This document shows positions 33,227 through 43,375 of a stretch of 64,000 bases of DNA, piece after piece. This DNA comes from Hyphomonas sp. Its GTDB lineage: Bacteria; Pseudomonadota; Alphaproteobacteria; Caulobacterales; Hyphomonadaceae. Position 1 is the first letter of the stretch, and the number at the start of each line of letters is the position of its first letter. The notes beneath the pieces were generated by a model. It was not told the DNA's origin. It did no database searches and saw only the letters and a program-made list of their open reading frames with translations. The stretch lies in the NCBI RefSeq assembly GCF_013823385.1, contig NZ_PNMA01000008.1:1-64000 (forward strand). Reading direction: 5' to 3'. A program made the translations under genes and the position numbers.

Positions 33227-34258
33227 CTATTCCTCTCCCGGCGTGGGGCTGGCCTCGGCAGGCTCAGCCTGCGCGGCATTGGTCTGCGAAGGGCTGGAGG
33301 CAGAGGGTTCAGGCTGCGGCGCAGGCTGTGTCTGGGGCGCCGGAGTTTGCGGCGCCTGAGTTTGCGGAGACTGTGTTTGCGGGGTGCGGGCCGGGGTGGC
33401 CTGCATGGTGGCGGCTGCAGGCGTTTCCTGCGGGGGCGGCAGCTCGGTGACCGGCGCCAGGATGACCGGCGGCTGGATCATGCGGACATAGGTGCCGCCA
33501 TGATCGCGCATGGCGAGGCGGACGCGCCAGCCGCTGGTGTCCTTGCGGGCAGAGCCCACGACGAGGCCGCGCGGATAGGCGCCGCCATCCCCGGAGGTGA
33601 GGATGCGTTCGCCTTCCACGAAGTCTGCGTCTTCGGGCAGGTCGCTGAGGCGGCCGCCTTCCCGGTCCTGGCCATACATGATGGCGCGCACGCCGGAGAC
33701 CTCGCCCAGCACCGGCAGGCGGCTGGAATAATCGCTGATCAGCAGGATGCGCGATGACCGCTCGCCCAGATGAATGACACGGCCGACAAGCCCGCCTTCA
33801 TTGACGGCGACGGCGCCCGGTTCAACGCCCTGAAGGCGCCCGGCATTGGCCAGCAGCGTCTGCGAGAAAGGCCCGTCGACTTCGGTGGTGACGCGCGCGG
33901 TGACCCCCTTCTCCGGGGGCTCGCCCATCAGGTTGAGGATGCGCTCATAGGCTTCAAGGCGGTCTGCCATGGAGATGGCGGCGGCCTTGTAGCGGGCAAG
34001 GTCGCGGACTTCGTTTTCAAGCTCGCGGATGCGGCGCTCGCGCTCGGCCTGGCCGGTGATGCGGGCCCAGAGGCTGATCTCGCTGGGGGCGCGCAGCCGG
34101 TCGCTGACCGTGGTGCGGGCGGGCACGAAGAAGGCGGAAATCTGCGGCGCGGTTTGGGCCAGCACCAGCGCAAACGCGGCCGCCATCAGCACGCCAAGCG
34201 TCAGCCGGCGCGCCCCGCGGGCCGCAGTTTTCTGACCTGATGGTCCGAAGCGCGCCAT
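33227..34258 (-). CDS. mreC: Rod shape-determining protein MreC with a Pro/Gln-rich tail
   Basis: A 343-residue bitopic protein. The membrane helix is near residues 18-37, a coiled coil lies at about 70-110 (RIRELENEVRDLARY), and two beta domains follow (NEGGLVGRVI, LISDYSSRLPVL, ILTSGDGGAYPRGL). It scaffolds PBP2 and RodA in the periplasm. The last 75 residues are low complexity, built from Thr-Pro-Gln and Ala-Pro-Gln-Thr units, beyond the conserved fold. The gene lies 37 bases after mreB. Confidence 0.95.
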   Translation of the reverse strand: MARFGPSGQKTAARGARRLTLGVLMAAAFALVLAQTAPQISAFFVPARTTVSDRLRAPSEISLWARITGQAERERRIRELENEVRDLARYKAAAISMADRLEAYERILNLMGEPPEKGVTARVTTEVDGPFSQTLLANAGRLQGVEPGAVAVNEGGLVGRVIHLGERSSRILLISDYSSRLPVLGEVSGVRAIMYGQDREGGRLSDLPEDADFVEGERILTSGDGGAYPRGLVVGSARKDTSGWRVRLAMRDHGGTYVRMIQPPVILAPVTELPPPQETPAAATMQATPARTPQTQSPQTQAPQTPAPQTQPAPQPEPSASSPSQTNAAQAEPAEASPTPGEE

Positions 34259-34295
34259 CTATTCTGGCTCCCTCGCCGTCCGCGCTGCCCGCGAC

Positions 34296-35402
<1,107 letters not shown>

Positions 35403-35425
35403 TCAGCCCCATACATCATGTGCCG

Positions 35426-35440
35426 TTAACGCCGCTTTAA
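35426..35440 (-). promoter_or_regulatory. CtrA-binding box upstream of mreB
   Basis: On the minus strand the site reads TTAA-AGCGGCG-TTAA followed by C, an exact match to the full CtrA consensus TTAA-N7-TTAAC. A GATTC (GANTC) methylation site lies at 35498-35502, further upstream. CtrA control of mreB is inference; no other exact full site was found between genes in this window. Confidence 0.65.
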
Positions 35441-35464
35441 AGCAAGGTCCGCTCGTCATATAAT

Positions 35465-35562
35465 CGGAACGAACCGTACTTGCATTCGGCTTGCGCTGAT
35501 TCCAAAGGCGCGGGCGGCTGATTTGCCCGGTGCCTGAAGGGCAGGCACGGAACGAACCGTAC
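35465..35562. repeat. Direct repeat pair in the mreB upstream region
   Basis: CGGAACGAACCGTAC occurs at 35465-35479 and again at 35548-35562, identical over 15 bases with starts 83 bases apart. Both copies lie upstream of the CtrA box with respect to mreB. They could be sites for a transcription factor or part of a small duplicated promoter segment. Confidence 0.6.
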
Positions 35563-35829
35563 ATCAAATGTAAACAGTTTTCACGGTTCTGTTAACCTCT
35601 GGCGGCCGCCGGCCAGAGGGTCTCGTCAGCTGAGCGGAAGATGAACGGCGCGTTCGGGTCCGGTTTGCCCAGCCTGTGGGAGGGTGATCCTGCAGCGCCG
35701 GAGAAGGCAAGCGCACCACGCTTCAACCCCTCTCCCAGCCGGAATGCGAGTGATCGCCGGACGCCCCCTGCCCCTGACCCGGGCGCCGGCTTCAGCCTCC
35801 CGGCGCTGCAAACTTCCTGTAGCTTTGGA
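35563..35829. other. Intergenic region between mreB and uvrD
   Basis: No gene is supported here. It contains a hairpin CCTCTGGC / GCCAGAGG (35596-35603 with 35612-35619). It also contains an inverted pair TGCAGCGCCGGAG (about 35691) with CTCCCGGCGCTGCA (about 35796-35809), separated by further short palindromes. It looks like a degenerate intergenic repeat and may terminate uvrD transcription. Confidence 0.5.
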
Positions 35830-38166
35830 TCAGGCCTTCGTGACGAAGGTTGCGATGACCTTCTTGCGGCCGGTCTTGTCGAAGTCGACGGTGAGCTTGT
35901 TGCCCTCGGAGAAGGCGACGCGGCCATAGCCGAACTTGTCATGAAAGACGCGGGCGCCGGTGGTGAAGCCGGAGGTGCCCGACGCCGTGGCGGTGAGACC
36001 GGCGGCGTCACGCGGGGGGGCGCCGGTGGGTTTGCCGGCGTTTTCCTTCAGGCGCTTCCAGCCGGGGCTCTGATAATCCGACCGCTCGCCCAGATCCTCG
36101 ATCGTGCCGGTGAAGGCGTCTGCGCCTGCCGGGAGGCCGGAATAGCCGGTTTCGGAGACGGCATCGACATGTTCGGGCGGCAGTTCGTCAATGAAGCGGC
36201 TGGGCATCACCGCCTGCCAGCGGCCATAGATCTGCCGGTTGGCGACGAAGGAGATGTAGCAGCGCTGCCTGGCACGCGTGATGCCGACATAGGCAAGGCG
36301 GCGTTCTTCCTCAAGGCCCTTGAGGCCGCTTTCATCCAGGCTGCGGCGGGAGGGGAAGACTTCCTCTTCCCAGCCGGGCAGGAACACCATCGGCCATTCA
36401 AGGCCCTTGGCGCCGTGGAGGGTGAGGATCTGCACCTGATCCTCGCCGCTGCCGCCGGCGGCAGCGTCCATCACCAGCTCGATATGTTCGAGGAAGCCGG
36501 CGAGCGAATCAAACTCGCCCATCGCGCGGACGAGTTCCTTGAGGTTGTCGAGGCGGCCCTGCGCCTGCGGGCTGCGGTCCTTCTGAAGCATGTCGGTATA
36601 GCCGGACTCTTCCAGGATCATCTCGGCAAGTTCGGTATGAGGCATGCCGCCGGCGAGCTTGCCGCGCCACATATTGATCTGGTCGATGAACTGGGTGAGG
36701 CCGCGCTTGGCCGCGCCTTTGATCTCGTCGGTCTGCAGCACCATCGGGGTTAGGGTGAAGAGGCTTCGCCCATCGGCGCGGGCGTAGGATTGCAGCTTGG
36801 CGAGGCTGGCGTCGCCCACGCCGCGCTTGGGCTCGTTGACCACGCGCTCAAACGCCAGGTCATCATCGGGCGAGCGGATGAGGCGCAGATAAGCGAGGGC
36901 GTCGCGGATCTCGGCGCGCTCGAAGAAGCGCGGGCCGCCGATCACGCGGTAAGGGATGCCCAAGAGGATGAACCGTTCCTCGAAGGCGCGCATCTGCCAG
37001 GAGGCGCGCACCAGCACGGCGCAGTCATCATGCTTGCCGCCCGCGCGGACCCAGCTTTCGATGTCATCGGCGATCAGGCGGCTTTCCGCCTCCCCATCCC
37101 AGAGGCCGCGCACCTTGACCTTGGGCGCGTCCGTATCCTCGTTCACCGCGCTGTCATTGCCGACATAGAGCGCCTTGCCGAGGCGGCCCTTATTATGCGC
37201 GATGATGCTGGAGGCGGCGGCCAGGATATGCCGGGTGGAGCGGTAGTTGCGCTCAAGGCGGACCACCTTCGCGCCGGGGAAGTCCTTCTCGAAGCGCAGG
37301 ATGTTGTCGACCTCCGCCCCGCGCCAGCCATAGATCGACTGGTCGTCATCGCCCACGCAGCAGATGTTGCGCGAGCCCTGCGCCAGAAGGCGCAGCCAGA
37401 GATACTGGGCGACGTTGGTATCCTGATACTCGTCGACCAGGATGTAGCGGAAACGGTCGTGATATTCCTTAAGAATATCAGGGTTTTCCTGGAAGATCGT
37501 GATGTTGTGGATGAGGAGATCGCCGAAATCGCAGGCGTTCAGCACCTTCAGGCGGGCCTGATAGATCTCGTAGCATTTGATCGCCTTGCCATTGCCGAAA
37601 AGCTCGGCCTCTTCGGGCGGCACTTTGGACGGCGTCAGCGCGCGGTTCTTCCAGCCATCGATGAGGCCGGCCAGATAGCGCGGGGTCCAGCGTTTGGGAT
37701 CGAGATTTTCGGCCTGGACGATCTGTTTGCAGAGGCGGATCTGATCGTCGGTATCGAGGATGGTGAAGCTGGATTTGAGGCCAACAAGCTCTGCATGTTT
37801 GCGCAGGATCTGGGCCGAGATGGAGTGGAACGTGCCGAGCCATCTCAGCCCCTCGCCGGCGTCTCCCAGAAGGTGGAGCGCGCGTTCGCGCATTTCGCGC
37901 GCGGCCTTGTTGGTGAAGGTCACCGTCAGCGTCTGGGAGGGGAAGGCAAGCCGGGTGGCGATGATATGGGCAAGGCGGGTGGTCAGCACGCGCGTCTTGC
38001 CGGTGCCCGCGCCTGCGAGCACGAGCAGCGGGCCATCGGTGTGCAGAACGGCCTCGCGCTGCTCCGGGTTCAGCCCTTTCAGATAGGCGGCGCCCTCCCC
38101 CGCCGCTGCGGGCGGACGGGCGGCGGCCATCTGGCTGATCGAAAGACGATTCGGATTGGAACTCAT
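35830..38166 (-). CDS. uvrD: DNA helicase II (UvrD/PcrA type)
   Basis: A 778-residue superfamily 1A helicase for excision and mismatch repair. Motif I is GAGTGKTRVL, motif II is VDEYQDTN, motif III includes GDDDQSIYGWRGA, motif V is LTLHGAKGLEW, and motif VI is YVGITRARQ. The start is ATG 38166; the frame stays open for a further 545 codons upstream, but that part is antisense to the AsmA-like gene and not real. The C-terminal domain ends in KVIATFVTKA, typical of alphaproteobacterial UvrD. Confidence 0.95.
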   Translation of the reverse strand: MSSNPNRLSISQMAAARPPAAAGEGAAYLKGLNPEQREAVLHTDGPLLVLAGAGTGKTRVLTTRLAHIIATRLAFPSQTLTVTFTNKAAREMRERALHLLGDAGEGLRWLGTFHSISAQILRKHAELVGLKSSFTILDTDDQIRLCKQIVQAENLDPKRWTPRYLAGLIDGWKNRALTPSKVPPEEAELFGNGKAIKCYEIYQARLKVLNACDFGDLLIHNITIFQENPDILKEYHDRFRYILVDEYQDTNVAQYLWLRLLAQGSRNICCVGDDDQSIYGWRGAEVDNILRFEKDFPGAKVVRLERNYRSTRHILAAASSIIAHNKGRLGKALYVGNDSAVNEDTDAPKVKVRGLWDGEAESRLIADDIESWVRAGGKHDDCAVLVRASWQMRAFEERFILLGIPYRVIGGPRFFERAEIRDALAYLRLIRSPDDDLAFERVVNEPKRGVGDASLAKLQSYARADGRSLFTLTPMVLQTDEIKGAAKRGLTQFIDQINMWRGKLAGGMPHTELAEMILEESGYTDMLQKDRSPQAQGRLDNLKELVRAMGEFDSLAGFLEHIELVMDAAAGGSGEDQVQILTLHGAKGLEWPMVFLPGWEEEVFPSRRSLDESGLKGLEEERRLAYVGITRARQRCYISFVANRQIYGRWQAVMPSRFIDELPPEHVDAVSETGYSGLPAGADAFTGTIEDLGERSDYQSPGWKRLKENAGKPTGAPPRDAAGLTATASGTSGFTTGARVFHDKFGYGRVAFSEGNKLTVDFDKTGRKKVIATFVTKA

Positions 38167-38250
38167 CAGGAACATATAGCAGGCCCTGACATAATGGGCA
38201 GGCCGGACTGCATTTTGTGAACCCGATTGTATGTGACGCGTTAGGGAAGG

Positions 38251-40038
38251 ATGCCGGACCTGAAGCTCCCCCGCGCCGTTACCGCTGCGTTTTCCGTGAT
38301 CGTTACCCTGACAGGGGCGTTGGCGCTGTTGCTGGTGTTGATGACCTTTCCGGCCGTCGGCACGCCGGTGACCAATCTGGCACTGCGCATCACCGGGCCG
38401 GATGGGGCTTCGGTGAGCCGCGCCCATACGCGGTTTCCGGGGGTTAACACTGTTGTCTTTCAGGGGCTGGAAGCGGACCGGGCCGAGATTGCGTCGGGGT
38501 CTGTACGGCTGAATTTCTTCGGGTTTTTGCCTGCCGTCGCTTGGATTTCCCGTGCCGAGGCGGGCGACGGGTTCATCGCGGTAGAGCGCGGGCCGGACCG
38601 GAATGAGGGCCTCACGATCCCGCAGGTGCGGCGGCTGATCGATGAGGTGGCGCTGAGCGATATTGATGTGCGCTACACCCGGCGCGGCGAAACCAGCGTG
38701 ATCGGCATAAGTGAGGCGGCCGGTTCGCTTCGCGCCGGTTCTGTGCAGCTGAAAGCGTCCGGGGGCCGTTCCGAGCTGGAGTTTGCAGGTAGCGCCGAAG
38801 CCTCCACCTTGAACGCCCTGGCTGGCCGGTTGCGGCTGCGGGGCGAGAATTTTGCCGATTTCGCCTGGGTGGCCGGCTTCGCCGCGCCGAGCACCCCGCC
38901 CTATGACGCGGTGGCCGATATCCGCATCGAGCGGAACCTCTGGACCATCGATTTCCTGCCCGAAACCCGCATCGGGGATAGCGACCTTGCCGGGCCGCTG
39001 ACCGTGCGCACAGGCCGGGATACGCCGGTGATCGAGGCCGATCTGCGCTCTGCCAATCTCGATTTTGATGATCTGGGCATCCTCTTCGGCATCCCCATCG
39101 GCGTGGGAGCGAACGAGACGGCGAATGAGGAACAGGCAGAAGCCCGCGCCGCGCTCGACGCCAGCGGGCGGCTGATCCCCGACGCGACCATCGACTTCAC
39201 CCGGCTGGACGCGGTGGATGGCACGGTCACTTTTGTGGCCGATGAGGTGAGTGACGCAATCTTTGACATTCGGGGCCTGAAGCTGGAATTCGAGATCGAA
39301 GGCCGGGTGGTGCGCGCGCCGGTGCTGGAGCTGAATTTCGCCGAAGGCCAGCTGGCCGCCTATGTGACGCTGGACGGGTCGCAATCGCCCGCGATGACCA
39401 CTGCCGAGGGCGAGCTTACCAGTGTGCCGTTCAGCAATCTTGCCGCCGATCCTTATGTGCGCGGCACAGCCTTCGGGGAGTTCAAGCTGGAAGGGCGCGG
39501 GGATGGTTTCCGCGAGACCGCGGCCAGCCTGGACGGACGCATATCGCTCTGGTCGCAGGACGCGCAGCTGCTGGCGCTGGTCGCCGAAGCGTCCGCCCTC
39601 GACATTCCCAATACGCTTGCCCTGCTGGATGAAAACGAAGGCGAGAAGACCTATGCGCCGACAAGCTGCGCGGTCGCCTCCCTCGTCCTTCAGGACGGCA
39701 TCGGGCGGGCCGATCCGGTGCTCTTTGATACCGAGAAGCGGCTGGTGGTGGTGACCGGGGACGTGAACCTCGGCAACGAAACCATCGATCTCAGCGTGCA
39801 ATCTGACTCCAAGAACCCGTCTTTCGCGACGCTTGCGGTGGATGTGAAGGTGGGGGGCACGTTCCGGTCGCCGGAGCTTTCCGCCCTTGGCCCGGAAACC
39901 GTGTTGCAGATTGGGGTGGCGGCTGTTCTGGGGAGTATCACCGGAGGCTTGGCGGCCCTGCCTTTCATTGAACTGGGCGAAGCCTCGGATGCGCCGTGTA
40001 CGGATATTATCGCCCGCGCGGAAGAGACGAGGGAGTAA
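38251..40038 (+). CDS. AsmA-like family envelope protein
   Basis: A 595-residue protein with one N-terminal membrane helix (about residues 10-32) followed by long beta-rich repeats. The C-terminal block GDVNLGNETIDLSVQSDSKNPS, then VKVGGTFRSPEL, is the conserved AsmA C-terminal signature. AsmA/TamB-like proteins bridge the periplasm and are linked to phospholipid transport to the outer membrane. GGAAGG precedes ATG 38251. It is divergent from uvrD across 84 bases. Confidence 0.85.
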   Translation: MPDLKLPRAVTAAFSVIVTLTGALALLLVLMTFPAVGTPVTNLALRITGPDGASVSRAHTRFPGVNTVVFQGLEADRAEIASGSVRLNFFGFLPAVAWISRAEAGDGFIAVERGPDRNEGLTIPQVRRLIDEVALSDIDVRYTRRGETSVIGISEAAGSLRAGSVQLKASGGRSELEFAGSAEASTLNALAGRLRLRGENFADFAWVAGFAAPSTPPYDAVADIRIERNLWTIDFLPETRIGDSDLAGPLTVRTGRDTPVIEADLRSANLDFDDLGILFGIPIGVGANETANEEQAEARAALDASGRLIPDATIDFTRLDAVDGTVTFVADEVSDAIFDIRGLKLEFEIEGRVVRAPVLELNFAEGQLAAYVTLDGSQSPAMTTAEGELTSVPFSNLAADPYVRGTAFGEFKLEGRGDGFRETAASLDGRISLWSQDAQLLALVAEASALDIPNTLALLDENEGEKTYAPTSCAVASLVLQDGIGRADPVLFDTEKRLVVVTGDVNLGNETIDLSVQSDSKNPSFATLAVDVKVGGTFRSPELSALGPETVLQIGVAAVLGSITGGLAALPFIELGEASDAPCTDIIARAEETRE

Positions 40039-40132
40039 AGCCTTCGGCGAGCCTTGCCCCCTCGTTCAGGGGAATTGACCTCTTTGCGGCAGATGGGACG
40101 CTTGTAGAGGTAACAACCCCACAGGCCGCGCG

Positions 40133-40765
40133 ATGCATGCTTCCCCTTCCCGGACAGACTTCCGCTTCAGCCTCGCGGGCCGGCTGGGCATTGCGCTCGC
40201 CACCGGGCTCATCTGGCTGATGCTGGTGGGAATGGCATGGGCCGCGACCGTCCTCCTGCTCAGCGGCGAAGGGGCAGCGGCGCTCACCCTCGGCGTGGCG
40301 GCCGCCCTGTTCGTGCTGCTCGGCACCATCATCCTGCGGGACTGCACGATGAGATGGCGCTGGCGGATTGTACTGGGCGAGGCGGAAGCGGCGCTGTTTC
40401 TGCCGCCCGGACGCCTGCTGTTCGGACCTGCCCCCGCCGTGGCGGAGACGCTGAGCTATGGCGCCATCCGTCAGCTGGAATGGCGCGAGGAAATTACCTC
40501 CAGCCTGGGGCTGACGACCATCAACCGCGTCTATGGCGTGCGGTTGATGGCCGGCGGCGTGATCCTTCTGGGCGAAGACCGGCCGATCCCGAAGACAACC
40601 AGCTACACCACGCTGATGGAAGAGGCCGCCCATACGCTGGCCAGGGCGGCCGGCGTGCCTGTGCGCCAGTTGCAGGCCGCCCAAGGAGACGGCGGCTTTC
40701 TGACACTCTGGGGCGCCAGCCGTCCGGAGTGGCCCGAAACTCAAGCAACTAACTGGCCCAACTAA
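40133..40765 (+). CDS. Membrane protein of unknown function with two helices
   Basis: A 210-residue protein. Two adjacent hydrophobic segments at about residues 17-39 and 45-67 are followed by a soluble C-terminal domain of about 140 residues rich in beta strands. This layout recalls PH-domain-like membrane proteins, but I see no definite motif. It follows the AsmA-like gene by 94 bases on the same strand. Confidence 0.6.
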   Translation: MHASPSRTDFRFSLAGRLGIALATGLIWLMLVGMAWAATVLLLSGEGAAALTLGVAAALFVLLGTIILRDCTMRWRWRIVLGEAEAALFLPPGRLLFGPAPAVAETLSYGAIRQLEWREEITSSLGLTTINRVYGVRLMAGGVILLGEDRPIPKTTSYTTLMEEAAHTLARAAGVPVRQLQAAQGDGGFLTLWGASRPEWPETQATNWPN

Positions 40766-40792
40766 AACGTCGAACTCCTGAGAACTGCGCGA

Positions 40793-41449
40793 TCAAACCA
40801 CCTCGGCGACCGCACGCGAAAGCGCGTCCGTTCCCAGCCCCCGCCGCCTTGCCTCAGTCAACCAGTATTGCTGGCGGATTGCGGGATGCGTCAGATCAAT
40901 ACTTCCTGCTGTGTTCCTGAACAGGAAGGCGAGATATTTGTAGTATCCAAAGGCCATAGCGCCGCGCATGTCGAAGTCTTCTTCGCGAAGCGCCGTGACA
41001 CTCACCTTATTTTGGCTGAACCGCACACCGTCCTTGCCGACATGGGATACGCCGACAAGCACAGTGGATACTTCTGGTGTCAGGTGCAGCAACTTTGGAA
41101 AGAGCCTCTCCTTGATATCCGCCACCTCGCGATAGGCCCGCTTGCGCGCCGTGAGCGCACCCAGGGGGCCGATGATGTTGGCAAGTGCGCCCGAAAACAG
41201 GGAACCGAAAATGAAGATGAAAAAAATGCTCAGAGAAAGAATGGAGCCCAAGAGGAAAAAGCCGAGGACCGCAGTGGCTATATAGAGCCATGGCAGGCGA
41301 GCCGTGGTGTCCGCGATCATGCGCCGCTTTATGTCGATAAGCTTCAGTTCGTGAGAGATGTCTTCCAGAACATCATCGATTGTGCGCGCCCGCGGCGTGC
41401 TTGCCGCGCCAGCTTCATCGCTGCTGCGAAATCTTGGTCGTCTCGACAT
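40793..41449 (-). CDS. Membrane protein of unknown function
   Basis: A 218-residue protein with a charged N-terminus of about 50 residues (Arg-rich, then DDVLEDISHELKLID) and two close hydrophobic segments at about 53-100 (LYIATAVLGFFLLGSILSLS and FIFGSLFSG). A soluble C-terminal domain of 115 residues follows. GGGGG precedes the ATG. Base composition is slightly lower in GC than its neighbours. No family is recognised. Confidence 0.6.
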   Translation of the reverse strand: MSRRPRFRSSDEAGAASTPRARTIDDVLEDISHELKLIDIKRRMIADTTARLPWLYIATAVLGFFLLGSILSLSIFFIFIFGSLFSGALANIIGPLGALTARKRAYREVADIKERLFPKLLHLTPEVSTVLVGVSHVGKDGVRFSQNKVSVTALREEDFDMRGAMAFGYYKYLAFLFRNTAGSIDLTHPAIRQQYWLTEARRRGLGTDALSRAVAEVV

Positions 41450-41520
41450 ACTGCCCCCTTCAGCCTCGGAAAGCAGTAGAACAGCAGCGGACCTGCCTGC
41501 AAGCCCTGGGATTGAAAGGA

Positions 41521-42066
41521 TCAGCCTTTCTTGAACGCAATGGTTACCTGGCCGATCTCGATGCCGTAGCGGGTGACATAGGCGCGGTTGAGGAGCACGT
41601 CGTCCGGCATCAGGAACATCCAGTCATTGAAGCCGACATTCCAGGTGCTGCCGCCGACTTTCAGGTCTACCTTGTATTTCCAGTTGAAGGCGTTGCCGGA
41701 GACCTGCCCTTCGGCGACGCCCATAACGTCCCCTGCCGTGCCGCGATAACGGCCATTGCCCAGCACATCGATTTCCCAGATGCGGGTTTCCCGCTCACCA
41801 TCATCATAGAAGAACTCTTCGGTGAGTGTCAGCCGGTCGCCTTCCAGCTCGCCCACAATGTCCACCTTGAACTGGCGGCGGACCTTGCCGAACCGGTCCT
41901 CGAACAGGCCGTAGGCGGTTGTCTCACCGAGGAAGTATTCCTCCAGCACGAGCTGGCGGGGGGCGGCCTGAAACTGCTCAAGGGAGGAGGAAGAGGCGCA
42001 GGCTGCGGCCGTTGCCGAAGCAACGCCGGCAGCCAGCACATTCGCAACACGGCGGGCATTTGGCAT
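41521..42066 (-). CDS. DUF3833-family lipoprotein
   Basis: A 181-residue protein with a signal peptide ending in an AAAC lipobox near residue 23. The mature part follows the DUF3833 pattern: EYFLGETTAYGLFEDRFGKV, FKVDIVGEL, LTLTEEFFYDDGERETRIW and the C-terminal NDWMFLMPDDVLLNRAYVTR. The fold is predicted to be lipocalin-like. No function is known. Confidence 0.82.
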   Translation of the reverse strand: MPNARRVANVLAAGVASATAAACASSSSLEQFQAAPRQLVLEEYFLGETTAYGLFEDRFGKVRRQFKVDIVGELEGDRLTLTEEFFYDDGERETRIWEIDVLGNGRYRGTAGDVMGVAEGQVSGNAFNWKYKVDLKVGGSTWNVGFNDWMFLMPDDVLLNRAYVTRYGIEIGQVTIAFKKG

Positions 42067-42150
42067 GGGTCAGGTCCGGTCTGCGGGGTTGAACTTGTTC
42101 TTCCCTTACGCAGACCGGACCGGACTGGATGTCAGAGCAGCGCAGCCGCC

Positions 42151-43257
42151 TCAGTAAAGCGTGGCGAGCGACTTGCCGTCATAGTCGCGCAGGTCGGCGA
42201 AGCGGCCTTCCTTGACCTTCCTGGCCCATTCGGGGTCCTGAAGGACGGCGCGGCCGACGGCGACGAGATCGAACTCGCCCTTGTCGAGGCGCGCTTCCAG
42301 ATCGTCGAGCGAGCGCTGCGGCGCGCCTTCCCCGGCGAAGGATTTCTCGAAGTCACCGTTGAGGCCGACAGAGCCGACCGTGATGGTGGGCAGGCCGGTC
42401 AGTTTCTTGGCCCAGCCGGCGCCATTGAGACCGTTTTCGCCATCGATTTCCGGGAATTCAGGCTCCCAATAGCGGCGCTGGGAAACGTGGAGACAGTCAA
42501 CGCCGGCATCCACAAAGACCTTCAGGAAAGCTTCCAGCTCCTGCGGCGTAGGCGCGAGGCGGGCGGTATAATCCTGCTGCTTCCACTGGGAATAGCGCAG
42601 GATGATCGGATAGTCCGGACCGACCTTCTTGCGGATTTCGCGGATGATGTCGCCGCCAAAGCTGGCGCGATCGGTGAGGCTGCCACCATACTTGTCGGAG
42701 CGCTTGTTCATCGCGTCCCAGAAGAACTGGTCGATCAGATAGCCATGGGCGCCGTGAATCTCCAGCGTATCAAAGCCGAGGCGCTTGGCGTCGGCGGCGG
42801 CATCGGCATAAGCCATCACCATGTCTTCGACCTCTGCGGTCGTCGGCTCGGGAAGGATCTGCTTGCCGGTATGGGTGACGCCGGAGGGGCTGTCGGTGGG
42901 GGCGTCCGGTTCCGGGCCGGTGCCGGCCTTGCGCACCATGCCCTGGTGCCAGATCTGCGGGGCAATCTTGCCGCCGTTGGCGTGGACCTTGGAGACAACG
43001 CGCGACCAGCCATCCAGAGCGTCAGCCTTGTAAAAATTGGGAACATTGGGGTCGTTGGAAGAACCGCCCCGGCGCACCGTGGTGCCTTCGGTGACGATCA
43101 GGCCGACATCGGCAGCGGCGCGGCGGGCGTAGTAATCGGCCACATCTTCGCCGGGAACACCGCCCGGAGACCTGGAGCGCGTCATCGGTGCCATCACGAT
43201 ACGGTTGGGCAGTTCCAGGTTTTTCAGCCGGAAGGGCGTGAACAGGGTCCGGGTCAT
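42151..43257 (-). CDS. Old Yellow Enzyme family NADH:flavin oxidoreductase
   Basis: A 368-residue TIM-barrel FMN enzyme. LFTPFRLKNLELPNRIVMAP is the FMN-binding start, QIWHQG is strand 3, and EIHGAHGYLIDQFFWDAMNK is the conserved active-site block. Members reduce activated alkenes, nitro-esters or enones with NAD(P)H. The native substrate is usually unknown. It is divergent from the lipoprotein gene at 43376. Confidence 0.92.
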   Translation of the reverse strand: MTRTLFTPFRLKNLELPNRIVMAPMTRSRSPGGVPGEDVADYYARRAAADVGLIVTEGTTVRRGGSSNDPNVPNFYKADALDGWSRVVSKVHANGGKIAPQIWHQGMVRKAGTGPEPDAPTDSPSGVTHTGKQILPEPTTAEVEDMVMAYADAAADAKRLGFDTLEIHGAHGYLIDQFFWDAMNKRSDKYGGSLTDRASFGGDIIREIRKKVGPDYPIILRYSQWKQQDYTARLAPTPQELEAFLKVFVDAGVDCLHVSQRRYWEPEFPEIDGENGLNGAGWAKKLTGLPTITVGSVGLNGDFEKSFAGEGAPQRSLDDLEARLDKGEFDLVAVGRAVLQDPEWARKVKEGRFADLRDYDGKSLATLY

Positions 43258-43375
43258 CAGCTATATCCTTGCGCTTTTGCAGGCGATGAGTTGGGGAAGT
43301 GTCCGGTCTGCGTCAACCATTGACGTTAAGGGAATGCGCAGGCACGCCTGAAGGGACCGTTTAGGGGGGATAACA

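Noticed and set aside
38167-39801. 545-codon open extension upstream of uvrD on the minus strand
   Set aside because: It is antisense to the AsmA-like gene, has no helicase homology, and arises from the GC-rich third-codon bias of the plus-strand gene.
41380-43323. 647-codon plus-strand open frame
   Set aside because: It lies opposite the DUF3833 and Old Yellow Enzyme genes, both with clear family motifs.
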